This document shows, in pieces, positions 1 through 10,708 of a stretch of 64,000 nt of DNA. Position numbers and translations under genes: made by a program. Below the pieces are notes generated by a model. The model made no database searches. It was not told where the DNA came from and saw nothing but the letters and a program-made list of their open reading frames with translations. Source of the DNA: Pythium myriotylum (taxonomy: Eukaryota > Oomycota > Peronosporomycetes > Pythiales > Pythiaceae); assembly GCA_023091665.1 (NCBI GenBank), contig JALJCQ010000018.1, positions 620,001 through 684,000 of the forward strand, in the 5' to 3' direction. Every line of letters begins with the position of its first letter. The first letter of the stretch is position 1.

Positions 1-3000
1 TTGTTGAATCGGAGGACCACGTCTGTAGGCGCTCGAGGGTCGTGGAAGAACAGCGGATGCGTTCTCGTCGGCTCTGGAGCTTGCCACACCAGGCGGAGCA
101 GTTGGGATCGTGGAATGCGCGGCACCCAGCACACACGGTCGTTGATCTTCACGCCGACTCGCAGATGTTGGTGCTCAGGCGCCGTCGGTAGCACTCCATC
201 GACAGGGACAGAGCACATTGTGCACAGACGCTCGAAAACTTGCGTGGCTTCCTCGTGAAGCTTGAGCAGCCACGTGTACTGTCGATACGGGGTGATGGAG
301 ACTTGGGTGTAGTGGAGATGTCGCTCAGCGAACTCGATTGCGCTTGGCCACTTGTTGCCTTCACCAGCAAAGTCACGAAGAGATCGCAACTGAAAGACAC
401 GGGCAACTTGCCGACGGAAGCTTCGTTGCGGCTCTGCAATCATGCTGAGAGAACGATGCTGGGACGGCGTTGTGTCGGAACGGCTGGTTGGGAGGAACTG
501 GAAGTTCTTGTCGCCATGGAACCAGATCGGTTGGTCGAGTGCAGATGCAAGTCGTTCTTCTGGAGGGAGGTCGAGCCACGACACCGGCCACTTGATAGCG
601 TACCAAGTCTTCCAGGCCGCACGCCACCACGAAGAGAGCTGGTCCCACTCGATCGAGCCTCGATGCCGCCACGGACTGACGTAGAGAAAGTCGAGTGGCC
701 TCTGCGGGCCCCACCGCGGAAGAAGCAGCTCGACTCCTGCTACCGTCCAGTTGCCGGTCGTCGATGCCGAAGCTGCCGTGAACTGAAGCAGGAGCTGCAG
801 TGACTGTCGCTTGAGCACACCGTCGAGACTCGGTACCTGGAGACCCCCAGACTCGCGCGGCAGGTTGACAAATTCGTTCGAGATCAACTGGACATGCCGA
901 GCGTCGCGTTCGTAGCGCCGACTCAAGACGAACCGGTGTAGCGCGGCTTGCCACTTCTTCACTCGTCCTGGCGGCACAACAACGTGAGCAGTGTAGTGCC
1001 ACAGACGTGAGAGCACCATGGTCTGGGCGACGAGGAGCCTGCCTTGGAGCGTCCGTGCGCGCCGAAACCACTGCTTGAACCCGTCAAAGAAGCGTCGATC
1101 GAGGTCTTCAACAATCATTTCCGTTGTGCGTCGTTGACCGAACAGGAGACCGAGGAACTTGACCGTGGAGTCTTCATCGAGAACCTGCACACCTGGTATG
1201 CCCGGGCATCGCCGCGTTCGATGCAGCGACATCAGCACACACTTGTTCACGTTGAGCTTGGCGCCGGAGCCTTGACAGTATTCTTCGACCAACCCAAGTT
1301 GCGCCTCGACACCAGCGATAGAGCCCGACAGTAACGTCGAGTCGTCGGCGAAGAAAACACTCGTGACGGTGGCATCCGCTGTCAAGCAGATCCCATGTTC
1401 TTCGTGCTGGCGGAGCAGGTTACCGAGTGGCTCGATAACAAGCAAGAACAGCAGCGCCGACAGCGGATCACCTTGCTTGACTCCGCGCGTTGGACAGAGC
1501 GGGTCTTGCACGAATCCGTTGATCATGAGATGCGCGCGTGGTCGGGTGTACAGGAGCTTCACCCACCCCGAGAACGCCCCGCCACATCCCATCCGATCGA
1601 GCACCTGAAACATGTAGTTCCAGTTGACGCGGTCGTACGCCTTCTCAAAGTCGAGAAACATGGCGTAGGCTTCTTCGTCGCGCGCGGTGACGAGGTCTTG
1701 CAGGTCACCCACGAAACGAACGTGGTGGTGTAACGAACGACCACGCACGAAAGCCTTCTGGTCTTGGTGCACGAGCTTGGTCAGGAACAGCTGCAGTCGG
1801 AACGCGAGAACCTTCGACAGCGCCTTCACGTCGACACCCATCAAAGCAATTGGGCGATAGTTGCCTGGGTCAGCTCGGGATCCCTTCTTGTGCAGCAGAC
1901 TGATCGCAGACTGGCGCTGACACCGAAGGAGCTCTCCTCGCTGAAGCTGGTAGTTGAACACGATCTCGAGGCATTCACCGAAGACGTCAGGAGCCACTTG
2001 GTAGAACGAAGCTGGAAGCCCATCCATCCCGGGTGCAGACGATGCCCGCATCTTCTTGATTGCACTAGCAAGGTCCGCCGCTGTGATCGGAGCGTTGAGG
2101 ATATTTTGCTCGTCTTCAGACAGTCGGCGGTCGATCGTGTCGAGCATCCGGTCAATCTGGCTCTGCTCAGGCTCTTGGACGACAACACCACCGCGCTCAA
2201 CATCGCCCATGATACCGCCCCAGTGCTGATTGAAGGCAGCCGCGATATCCGCGGGGTTGCTTGATGCTGAGCCATCTTGAAGCCGCACTTCTTCGATGCT
2301 GACTCTCCGCAAGGATCCGTCCAGCGGTCGAAAGAAGTACTTGGATGACTTCTCCGCGTGTTGAGCCTGGAAGTCGAAAGCCGAGTCTTGGTTGTAAAGA
2401 CGCGCCGAGTTGATGCTGTCTTGGTATGCCGTCAGTGCGGTCTGGAACACCGTCTGCGCGCGATCGCTTCGCTCCGACCGGTATGCCGCAGCCGCGTGGG
2501 CAAGTGCCTGACGAGCTTCGGTGGTGGCGGTCTCGCCTTGACGCTTCAGCTTGCGCTGCAGAGCTTGAAGCTGACGACGCATGCCCTTCTTCCACTTGTG
2601 CCACACCTTGCCCGGGTTGGAGGAGCGCCGTAATGCAGCAAGCACAGTCGTCGCTTCGCCTTGGATAGCTTCAACGATATCGGGGAAGTCGAGCATCGCC
2701 GACTGGAAACGCCAGTACCCGTGGCCTTGAGGCTGGCTCATCGCGCGCAACACAACTTGATGTGCGAGATGGTCGCCGGCACCCTTGGGCTCAAAGTACG
2801 AGGAGTCACCGTATAGCGCGGTGCAGAAGTCCTCCGACATGAGGATGTAGTCGAGACGGTTGTGTCGAGGCTGTGGACCAGTGTAGACGCGTTCGTCGGG
2901 ATGGTGGATTCGCCAGGCATCCACGACACCGAGTTGGGCCAACCACGCCACACACGCGTTACCGCCGGTCGTTCCTGTCGCTCTTGGATCCGACGCATCG

Positions 3001-3473
3001 ACGAGGGGGTCAAGTGGCGTGTTGAGGTCACCGAGCACCAGGTGAGTCGCATTGTCTTCGAACACTTCATACGGCAGCGCTTCGAAGAACCCCTTCTTCT
3101 CGAAGTTATCGACTGGCGCGTACACGTTGTGGATGTAGATCGGAGCACCGTTCGCGACGACCCGGATGACCAAGTATCGGCCTGGAATAGTCAACGAAGA
3201 CTGCTCGCAAGCAGACTGAAAGCCGGGGAAGTCGGAGCGGAGCACTGTCATGACGCCACCCGATCGTGCAGCAACGGCAACTGGACTGTGCGCGTTGGTG
3301 TCGCTGACGAAGAGGCGGTGTTGAAATCTTGAGTCATGGTGGAATTGGAGCGTTGCACGATGATGCGAGTCGCGCAGCTTGGTCTCTTGGACGCACGAGA
3401 GACTGTTCTTGATGAGCTGGTTCTCGATCAACAGGTGGCCGTTCTTCTTGATCCCGTTGGTGTTCACCGTCAA
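1..3473 (-). CDS. Retrotransposon ORF2, copy 1: endonuclease-reverse transcriptase (partial)
   Basis: This is the copy 1 counterpart of the intact ORF2 at 6551-10708. It is open from the ORF1/ORF2 junction to the left edge with no in-frame stop, about 1,157 codons in view. An APE-type endonuclease is followed by a reverse transcriptase with the F-A-D-D active-site box. The last ~200 codons, including the Cys-His motif, are outside the window. The start given is the TTG aligned with copy 2; there is no AUG ahead of the endonuclease catalytic Asn, so the true start is unknown. Differences from copy 2 cluster in short blocks (1018-1320, 1490-1560, 1910-2035, about 3005-3060) between long identical stretches. 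Confidence 0.88.
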   Translation of the reverse strand, partial: MTVNTNGIKKNGHLLIENQLIKNSLSCVQETKLRDSHHRATLQFHHDSRFQHRLFVSDTNAHSPVAVAARSGGVMTVLRSDFPGFQSACEQSSLTIPGRYLVIRVVANGAPIYIHNVYAPVDNFEKKGFFEALPYEVFEDNATHLVLGDLNTPLDPLVDASDPRATGTTGGNACVAWLAQLGVVDAWRIHHPDERVYTGPQPRHNRLDYILMSEDFCTALYGDSSYFEPKGAGDHLAHQVVLRAMSQPQGHGYWRFQSAMLDFPDIVEAIQGEATTVLAALRRSSNPGKVWHKWKKGMRRQLQALQRKLKRQGETATTEARQALAHAAAAYRSERSDRAQTVFQTALTAYQDSINSARLYNQDSAFDFQAQHAEKSSKYFFRPLDGSLRRVSIEEVRLQDGSASSNPADIAAAFNQHWGGIMGDVERGGVVVQEPEQSQIDRMLDTIDRRLSEDEQNILNAPITAADLASAIKKMRASSAPGMDGLPASFYQVAPDVFGECLEIVFNYQLQRGELLRCQRQSAISLLHKKGSRADPGNYRPIALMGVDVKALSKVLAFRLQLFLTKLVHQDQKAFVRGRSLHHHVRFVGDLQDLVTARDEEAYAMFLDFEKAYDRVNWNYMFQVLDRMGCGGAFSGWVKLLYTRPRAHLMINGFVQDPLCPTRGVKQGDPLSALLFLLVIEPLGNLLRQHEEHGICLTADATVTSVFFADDSTLLSGSIAGVEAQLGLVEEYCQGSGAKLNVNKCVLMSLHRTRRCPGIPGVQVLDEDSTVKFLGLLFGQRRTTEMIVEDLDRRFFDGFKQWFRRARTLQGRLLVAQTMVLSRLWHYTAHVVVPPGRVKKWQAALHRFVLSRRYERDARHVQLISNEFVNLPRESGGLQVPSLDGVLKRQSLQLLLQFTAASASTTGNWTVAGVELLLPRWGPQRPLDFLYVSPWRHRGSIEWDQLSSWWRAAWKTWYAIKWPVSWLDLPPEERLASALDQPIWFHGDKNFQFLPTSRSDTTPSQHRSLSMIAEPQRSFRRQVARVFQLRSLRDFAGEGNKWPSAIEFAERHLHYTQVSITPYRQYTWLLKLHEEATQVFERLCTMCSVPVDGVLPTAPEHQHLRVGVKINDRVCWVPRIPRSQLLRLVWQAPEPTRTHPLFFHDPRAPTDVVLRFN

Positions 3474-3522
3474 AAGACTGATGTTCTCCCACGAGACCTC
3501 GGCCGCGTCCGCCTCGACCGCT

Positions 3523-6242
3523 TTAGCAGTCGAGGCAGAGCGGTCCGGCGCCTAGTGTTGCGACGCCGTTGACAGCCGTAAGCTGGAGAACCGCTTCGTC
3601 GTCGGAGAAGTACAAGCCGCACGTGCGAAGATATTCGAGGTCGTCGAGAAGCTCGCCTTGCCACTGGATCTTCTCCCACACGGCAAAGATCTGTGCGCCC
3701 AAGTCGGAGCGCAGCAGTGCCAACAACACGTTGGGGTGGAGCAAACGACCGTTGAGTGCTGGAATCCACCCGACTGGAGCTCCGGTAAGGCGCTGGATCC
3801 ACATGTCGCTCTGGAAGATCTGCGGCGCCGTGCACATGAGCATCAACTCGAACAACGAGAGCGCGCACGTGGCTCGCAAGAGCGCCGACATCCGCTCATC
3901 ACGATACCACCGTCCCGTCATCTTGAAGATGTCATTGCGATCCTTCGGCAGCTTCTCACCGTAGTGCGCAGCCCACTTGTGCGCGAAGGTCGTACACGAG
4001 TTTGGATCAGTCGCGCTCAACACACGATTGATCATGTGGAGCTGTGCGAGTTCCTTGACGTTGCCGCTGAGGTCACTCATCTCGCCGAGCAGCACGGAGT
4101 TGAACGCGAGCGGAGACTTCCCACCGGCAAGATGGCCGATCGTGTCCGGGTTGGCCGTGTTGCGGAGAGTCTTCCGAAGTGATTCCGCACGAACGTCCGC
4201 TGCAGCGATATGGTTCGACTGGAGCTGGAGGTCGGCGGTGGGCTCGGTCGTCTCGAGTTCGGCGAGGATCTCTTGGATCGACGTCGCTTCCTTCGTCTTC
4301 ATGACCAGAGTGTGGTGCTTGGTCAAGAAATGGCTCGACTCCTTGCTGGTCTTGATCGTGTCGGGGCCCTTGACCTTGCGAGGCACGATCTGGAATCGCG
4401 GCAGGCTCGACTCGTTGAGCGCCGCATTGCAGCAGTCGAGTTCGAACTCGATGGAGTTCAACACTTCGAAGTAGTTGCTTGTCGCGATGCCTTGCACGGG
4501 CTTCGGTCGCGCCTTCTGTAACATGTCGGCAAAGTCGTCGGCGTAACGCGAGCGCTTGCCCTTGGACTTGGTCGATTTGGTTCCGTTTTCCGGACGATCT
4601 GCGTTGGACGCGGACAGACCGAGCGGCGGTGGCGGCGGCGGCAGAGACTTGGCTCCAGGCTGCGGACTACCCGGAGGCGTCAACAGCGATCCCGCGTGCG
4701 TACCGACCGAGATGACGCTTGCAGAGTCTTGCGACTTGGACTCCGCTTGCGAGACACCGTTCTTCACCGCGTCTGCGTACGAAGTCGGAGCAGCCGGCTC
4801 GGACGGTTGCACTGGTGCTGGCGGAGTAAGCTGGTTGATCTTGTCCAAGTCCAAAGCGTGTGGCGACACCTGACCGAAACCACGTCGCTGGGACGGGAAC
4901 GCGGCGTCGCGCGCCAAAGCTGGGTACATGCGGTTGCCGAAGATGACTTGGTCGCACGTGAAGCCTTGCACACACAGCGCTCGTGGGCACGTCGCACTTC
5001 GAAAGTAGACGCGCCACGTTGCTGTCGTCATTCCGGACGCGAGGTTGACGTCGCGGAACGTGTCGTAGATCGGCTCGCTGCCGATGTCGAAGAACGCGCG
5101 CAGGAGACCTTCGTTGTCGAAGTTGCTGTCGACGCTCGAGATGTCGATGTAGAAGCGATCGGCGAGGACGTCGAAGTCTTGGAACACGTACTTGCCACCG
5201 AGGATCTTGACTTCCTGACGCGCGAGGCGTTCGCACGCAGCACGTGACTTGACCTTGACGCGGATTTCTCCGCCACGACCCTTGGAGATCTGGCCGAGTT
5301 CTTGAAGCTTGATCTGCTCGGTGACCACGGGGTTCCCGTTGTCCTTGAGAAAAGACGCCATGATCTTGTTGATGCCGGTACGCTCGAACGCGCGACCAGT
5401 GTCGATGGTCATGACGTAACGAGCGCGCGGGAGCTCGTACGGGCGCGCTTGTTCAACTGACGTGAAGAGCGAGGCCCAGTCGCCACCGTTCTCGTACAGC
5501 GCGTCAATCGCTTCGATATCCGCAGCACACGGTCGAGGCAGCACCACACGACTGGTCGCCGAGACGGGAGTTCTGTCACGGCGAATCTCGGTTGGACGGC
5601 GTAGAAGAGCACCAAGCGAAGGCGTCGCACCTGCCGCACTGGCAGGCGGTTGCTGAGCATCCGGAATCGGATCCGGGGTCGAATCAGTCGTAGTCGAGTC
5701 TTCAACAGTTGATTCGTCGGGGCTTGAGGCGAGACTGAGCTGGAGCGAGGTCGCCGCCATCATCAAGTCGTCGTCGTCGTCGTCGCCGCCACCGGACACT
5801 GCAGCATTCGCATTGGTTGCGGGCGAGTCGGTCGAACTGGAAAGCGCAACGGAGATCTCGACACCAGACGCCACCGGGGCGGAGCCTGTCACGAGCACCG
5901 TCATACCGGCACCGACATCCACGATGCGGGCGGTAGAGGCGGGTCCGTCGGCGGTTGAAGGAGCGTCGGCGTCGTCGACCGCGGAGGTGGTGGTCGTGCC
6001 GGAGCTGACTGGGGCTTGCGCATTCACTGACTTCGAAGTCACGTGAGATACGGGCGCGGGCGTCGAGGGTCGTCGGCAGTCGCACTGGCACCATCCGGAC
6101 CAGATGGTGGCTCACAATGGGTGAGGCTTCCCGAGTCTTGTGCAGAGACGGGACGGAGCAGCTGCGCGGGAGGGTTCTCACCCACAAAGTCGAGGTCGGA
6201 GGGGGATGGGCGAGCCGAGTCGATCTGGTTCGCTGGCTTCAT
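3523..6242 (-). pseudogene. Retrotransposon ORF1, copy 1, frameshifted
   Basis: The copy 1 version of the 906-residue ORF1 protein. The initiator ATG (6240-6242) and about 60 codons match copy 2, but one C is missing between 6065 and 6066. The normal frame is therefore lost and the N-terminal piece stops after 67 residues. The rest (about 839 codons, 6042 to 3523) is open and ends with the same Leu-Cys-Leu-Asp-Cys terminus. There is a central basic, RRM-like region and a proline-rich linker, and no CCHC zinc knuckle is visible. Unless corrected by frameshifting, this copy cannot make full-length ORF1 protein. A sequencing error in one read would look the same. Confidence 0.85.
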
Positions 6243-6337
6243 CTTCGTTCGACGGGAAGGCTGGGAGGCTGGTTGGCTGGTTACTTCGGCTGTTTGCTTG
6301 GATCGACTTGTGCTCGACGAGGCAAAACGAGAAGTGA

Positions 6338-6410
6338 CTGCGGGTAGCTCAGACGGTTAAGAGTGTGGATCCGAAGTTACTGGTCGCGGGTTCGAACCCC
6401 GGCTCGGACA
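6338..6410 (+). pseudogene. tRNA-like sequence with intact A and B boxes, probably degenerate
   Basis: A 73-base tRNA-shaped sequence. The A box (TAGCTCAGACGG) and B box (GGTTCGAACCC) are canonical, and the D stem and four of five T-stem pairs form. The acceptor stem has five of seven pairs, mismatched at positions 1 and 3, and the two loop-proximal pairs of the anticodon stem fail. The isotype cannot be assigned safely. It begins directly at the 5' end of retrotransposon copy 1 and ends where copy 2 (or a short spacer before it) begins. It may be a damaged tRNA gene that served as an insertion target; Pol III could still bind its boxes. Confidence 0.7.
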
Positions 6411-6550
6411 CTTGCCTTGTGGTCTAAAATTCTGGTGCTTGACTTCGGTCGCGCGGGTCTCCTCTGGCTTGTGTTCGGGACGAACTCGAACTGCGATTGG
6501 TTGAAAACCCTCCACAGCCAAGAAGAAGAAGAATCGGCACGAAATTGCTT

Positions 6551-9500
6551 TTATGCCAAAAAGCGAATTGCAAACAACCCCATGTTGTTTTGCATGAAGG
6601 CACCGAACGAAGGCGTAGACTGGAGACTTGACAACACAACCTGAAGCGAAGCACGCTGCACATCGTCGCACACACGTCGAAGACACGCACGCACATGAGC
6701 ACCCACAGTCGTATACACCACACGCAGTGCTGCAATTGTTGGTATCGGGGACCGCCCGTTGAACAGTCGCCCATTGCGTTCAGTCCACAACAGGTGAAGC
6801 ACCACAGCACGGATGACTTGCCACAGGTCTTGGATTTCTTCTGCGTGGTCCTTCCACACGGGAGCAACGCGGATGGCCTTACCGAAGACAATATCGGTCC
6901 AGGAGGGTCGAGATGTGAAGAACACCGACATATCACGGAAGATGTCGCGCCATATCACAGTCGGCAGCACACACTCGAAGAACAAATGACGCGCCGTCTC
7001 CACTGAGTTGCAGCCTGGTCGAACACAGTACACGATGCCGGGATTTGCCACCGTCATGAACGAGAAGCGTGAGCGAGTCGGTAACAAGCCGTACGCCAAG
7101 CGGAACTGGAGGTCTTCGTATATCGGGAGGAGCAACACACGAAGCCGCTTGCGTAGCTTGTTGAATCGGAGGACCACGTCTGTAGGCGCTCGAGGGTCGT
7201 GGAAGAACAGCGGATGCGTTCTCGTCGGCTCTGGAGCTTGCCACACCAGGCGGAGCAGTTGGGATCGTGGAATGCGCGGCACCCAGCACACACGGTCGTT
7301 GATCTTCACGCCGACTCGCAGATGTTGGTGCTCAGGCGCCGTCGGTAGCACTCCATCGACAGGGACAGAGCACATTGTGCACAGACGCTCGAAAACTTGC
7401 GTGGCTTCCTCGTGAAGCTTGAGCAGCCACGTGTACTGTCGATACGGGGTGATGGAGACTTGGGTGTAGTGGAGATGTCGCTCAGCGAACTCGATTGCGC
7501 TTGGCCACTTGTTGCCTTCACCAGCAAAGTCACGAAGAGATCGCAACTGAAAGACACGGGCAACTTGCCGACGGAAGCTTCGTTGCGGCTCTGCAATCAT
7601 GCTGAGAGAACGATGCTGGGACGGCGTTGTGTCGGAACGGCTGGTTGGGAGGAACTGGAAGTTCTTGTCGCCATGGAACCAGATCGGTTGGTCGAGTGCA
7701 GATGCAAGTCGTTCTTCTGGAGGGAGGTCGAGCCACGACACCGGCCACTTGATAGCGTACCAAGTCTTCCAGGCCGCACGCCACCACGAAGAGAGCTGGT
7801 CCCACTCGATCGAGCCTCGATGCCGCCACGGACTGACGTAGAGAAAGTCGAGTGGCCTCTGCGGGCCCCACCGCGGAAGAAGCAGCTCGACTCCTGCTAC
7901 CGTCCAGTTGCCGGTCGTCGATGCCGAAGCTGCCGTGAACTGAAGCAGGAGCTGCAGTGACTGTCGCTTGAGCACACCGTCGAGACTCGGTACCTGGAGA
8001 CCCCCAGACTCGCGCGGCAGGTTGACAAATTCGTTCGAGATCAACTGGACATGCCGAGCGTCGCGTTCGTAGCGCCGACTCAAGACGAACCGGTGTAGCG
8101 CGGCTTGCCACTTCTTCACTCGTCCTGGCGGCACAACAACGTGAGCAGTGTAATGCCACAGACGTGAGAGCACCATGGTCAGGTCAACGAGGAGCCTGCC
8201 TTGGAGTGTCCGTGCGCGCCGAAACCACTGTTTGAACCCGTCAAAGAAGCGTCGATCGAGGTCCTCGACAATCAACTCCGTAGTGCGTCGCTGACCAAAC
8301 AGGAGACCGAGGAACTTGACTGTAGAGTCTTCGTCGAGAACATGCACACCTGGTATGGCCTGGCAACGCCGCGCTCGATGCAGCGACATCAACACGCACT
8401 TATTCACGTTGAGCTTGGCGCCGGAGCCTTGACAATATTCTTCGACCAACCCAAGTTGCGCCTCGACACCAGCGATAGAGCCCGACAGTAACGTCGAGTC
8501 GTCGGCGAAGAAAACACTCGTGACGGTGGCATCCGCTGTCAAGCAGATCCCATGTTCTTCGTGCTGGCGGAGCAGGTTACCGAGTGGCTCGATAACAAGC
8601 AAGAACAGCAGCGCCGACAGCGGATCACCTTGCTTGACTCCGCGCGTTGGGCAGAGCGGGTCTTGCACGAAGCCGTTGATCATGAGATGCGCGTGTGGTC
8701 GAGTGTACAGGAGCTTCACCCACCCCGAGAACGCCCCGCCACATCCCATCCGATCGAGCACCTGAAACATGTAGTTCCAGTTGACGCGGTCGTACGCCTT
8801 CTCAAAGTCGAGAAACATGGCGTAGGCTTCTTCGTCGCGCGCGGTGACGAGGTCTTGCAGGTCACCCACGAAACGAACGTGGTGGTGTAACGAACGACCA
8901 CGCACGAAAGCCTTCTGGTCTTGGTGCACGAGCTTGGTCAGGAACAGCTGCAGTCGGAACGCGAGAACCTTCGACAGCGCCTTCACGTCGACACCCATCA
9001 AAGCAATTGGGCGATAGTTGCCTGGGTCAGCTCGGGATCCCTTCTTGTGCAGCAGACTGATCGCCGACTGGCGTTGGCACCGAAGGAGCTCTCCTCGCCG
9101 TAGCTGGTAGTTGAACACGATCTCCAGGCATTCGCCGAACACGTCAGGAGCCACTTGGTAGAAGGCAGTTGGAAGTCCGTCCATCCCGGGTGCAGACGAT
9201 GCCCGCATCTTCTTGATTGCACTAGCAAGGTCCGCCGCTGTGATCGGAGCGTTGAGGATATTTTGCTCGTCTTCAGACAGTCGGCGGTCGATCGTGTCGA
9301 GCATCCGGTCAATCTGGCTCTGCTCAGGCTCTTGGACGACAACACCACCGCGCTCAACATCGCCCATGATACCGCCCCAGTGCTGATTGAAGGCAGCCGC
9401 GATATCCGCGGGGTTGCTTGATGCTGAGCCATCTTGAAGCCGCACTTCTTCGATGCTGACTCTCCGCAAGGATCCGTCCAGCGGTCGAAAGAAGTACTTG

Positions 9501-10708
9501 GATGACTTCTCCGCGTGTTGAGCCTGGAAGTCGAAAGCCGAGTCTTGGTTGTAAAGACGCGCCGAGTTGATGCTGTCTTGGTATGCCGTCAGTGCGGTCT
9601 GGAACACCGTCTGCGCGCGATCGCTTCGCTCCGACCGGTATGCCGCAGCCGCGTGGGCAAGTGCCTGACGAGCTTCGGTGGTGGCGGTCTCGCCTTGACG
9701 CTTCAGCTTGCGCTGCAGAGCTTGAAGCTGACGACGCATGCCCTTCTTCCACTTGTGCCACACCTTGCCCGGGTTGGAGGAGCGCCGTAATGCAGCAAGC
9801 ACAGTCGTCGCTTCGCCTTGGATAGCTTCAACGATATCGGGGAAGTCGAGCATCGCCGACTGGAAACGCCAGTACCCGTGGCCTTGAGGCTGGCTCATCG
9901 CGCGCAACACAACTTGATGTGCGAGATGGTCGCCGGCACCCTTGGGCTCAAAGTACGAGGAGTCACCGTATAGCGCGGTGCAGAAGTCCTCCGACATGAG
10001 GATGTAGTCGAGACGGTTGTGTCGAGGCTGTGGACCAGTGTAGACGCGTTCGTCGGGATGGTGGATTCGCCAGGCATCCACGACACCGAGTTGGGCCAAC
10101 CACGCCACACACGCGTTACCGCCGGTCGTTCCTGTCGCTCTTGGATCCGACGCATCGACGAGTGGGTCGAGTGGCGTGTTGAGGTCTCCAAGCACCAGAT
10201 GAGTCGCGTTGTCTTCGAACACTTCATACGGCAGCGCTTCGAAGAACCCCTTCTTCTCGAAGTTATCGACTGGCGCGTACACGTTGTGGATGTAGATCGG
10301 AGCACCGTTCGCGACGACCCGGATGACCAAGTATCGGCCTGGAATAGTCAACGAAGACTGCTCGCAAGCAGACTGAAAGCCGGGGAAGTCGGAGCGGAGC
10401 ACTGTCATGACGCCACCCGACCGTGCAGCAACGGCAACTTGACTATGCGCGTTGGTGTCGCTGACGAAGAGGCAGTGTTGAAATCTTGAGTCATGGTGGA
10501 ATTGGAGCGTTGCAAGATGATGCGAGTCGCGCAGCTTGGTCTCTTGGACGCACGAGAGACTGTTCTTGATGAGCTGGTTCTCGATCAAGAGGTGGCCGTT
10601 CTTCTTGATCCCGTTGGTGTTCACCGTCAACAGACTGATGTTCTCCCACGAGACCTCGGCCGTGTCCGCCTCGACCGCTTTAGCAGTCGAGGCAGAGCGG
10701 TCCGGCGC
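6551..10708 (-). CDS. Retrotransposon ORF2, copy 2: endonuclease, reverse transcriptase, Cys-His motif
   Basis: Open frame of 1,385 codons. Counting from the TTG at 10630: an APE-type endonuclease at about 1-240 (Asn of N-T-N-G near residue 5, catalytic Glu in Q-E-T near 31, G-D-L-N near 147, G-D-H near 230); reverse transcriptase at about 480-760 with F-A-D-D near 707; and a C-terminal C-x3-4-C-x8-H-x4-C motif near 1200-1217, typical of L1-type ORF2 proteins. No RNase H domain is apparent. The frame opens 29 bases before the ORF1 stop, in +1 register, after an in-frame TAG at 10709-10711. The first AUG codon comes after both the catalytic Asn and Glu, so AUG initiation would destroy the endonuclease. 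Expression probably relies on frameshifting, reinitiation or a non-AUG start. Confidence 0.95.
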   Translation of the reverse strand, partial: APDRSASTAKAVEADTAEVSWENISLLTVNTNGIKKNGHLLIENQLIKNSLSCVQETKLRDSHHLATLQFHHDSRFQHCLFVSDTNAHSQVAVAARSGGVMTVLRSDFPGFQSACEQSSLTIPGRYLVIRVVANGAPIYIHNVYAPVDNFEKKGFFEALPYEVFEDNATHLVLGDLNTPLDPLVDASDPRATGTTGGNACVAWLAQLGVVDAWRIHHPDERVYTGPQPRHNRLDYILMSEDFCTALYGDSSYFEPKGAGDHLAHQVVLRAMSQPQGHGYWRFQSAMLDFPDIVEAIQGEATTVLAALRRSSNPGKVWHKWKKGMRRQLQALQRKLKRQGETATTEARQALAHAAAAYRSERSDRAQTVFQTALTAYQDSINSARLYNQDSAFDFQAQHAEKSSKYFFRPLDGSLRRVSIEEVRLQDGSASSNPADIAAAFNQHWGGIMGDVERGGVVVQEPEQSQIDRMLDTIDRRLSEDEQNILNAPITAADLASAIKKMRASSAPGMDGLPTAFYQVAPDVFGECLEIVFNYQLRRGELLRCQRQSAISLLHKKGSRADPGNYRPIALMGVDVKALSKVLAFRLQLFLTKLVHQDQKAFVRGRSLHHHVRFVGDLQDLVTARDEEAYAMFLDFEKAYDRVNWNYMFQVLDRMGCGGAFSGWVKLLYTRPHAHLMINGFVQDPLCPTRGVKQGDPLSALLFLLVIEPLGNLLRQHEEHGICLTADATVTSVFFADDSTLLSGSIAGVEAQLGLVEEYCQGSGAKLNVNKCVLMSLHRARRCQAIPGVHVLDEDSTVKFLGLLFGQRRTTELIVEDLDRRFFDGFKQWFRRARTLQGRLLVDLTMVLSRLWHYTAHVVVPPGRVKKWQAALHRFVLSRRYERDARHVQLISNEFVNLPRESGGLQVPSLDGVLKRQSLQLLLQFTAASASTTGNWTVAGVELLLPRWGPQRPLDFLYVSPWRHRGSIEWDQLSSWWRAAWKTWYAIKWPVSWLDLPPEERLASALDQPIWFHGDKNFQFLPTSRSDTTPSQHRSLSMIAEPQRSFRRQVARVFQLRSLRDFAGEGNKWPSAIEFAERHLHYTQVSITPYRQYTWLLKLHEEATQVFERLCTMCSVPVDGVLPTAPEHQHLRVGVKINDRVCWVPRIPRSQLLRLVWQAPEPTRTHPLFFHDPRAPTDVVLRFNKLRKRLRVLLLPIYEDLQFRLAYGLLPTRSRFSFMTVANPGIVYCVRPGCNSVETARHLFFECVLPTVIWRDIFRDMSVFFTSRPSWTDIVFGKAIRVAPVWKDHAEEIQDLWQVIRAVVLHLLWTERNGRLFNGRSPIPTIAALRVVYTTVGAHVRACLRRVCDDVQRASLQVVLSSLQSTPSFGAFMQNNMGLFAIRFLA

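Larger units (their letters stand above)
1..6337 (-). mobile_element. L1/Tx1-type non-LTR retrotransposon, copy 1 (3' end outside window)
   Basis: Minus-strand element with ORF1 (RNA-binding type) followed by ORF2 (endonuclease, reverse transcriptase). It matches copy 2 base for base at a constant offset of 7157 through ORF2 and most of ORF1. Its 5' end is at 6337, where the two copies stop matching and a tRNA-like sequence begins. About 750 bases of the 3' end lie left of the window. ORF1 carries a one-base deletion near 6065; ORF2 stays open to the window edge. No LTRs or terminal inverted repeats are seen. Confidence 0.93.

Noticed and set aside
1..3572. Many plus-strand frames of 80-230 codons over the retrotransposon (e.g. 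240-803, 1764-2264, 2862-3332)
   Set aside because: They are reverse-strand shadows of ORF2; they appear identically in copy 2 and have no protein-like features.
3658..5247. Long plus-strand frames opposite ORF1
   Set aside because: Shadows of a GC-rich coding strand; composition is Arg-rich and not conserved beyond the element.
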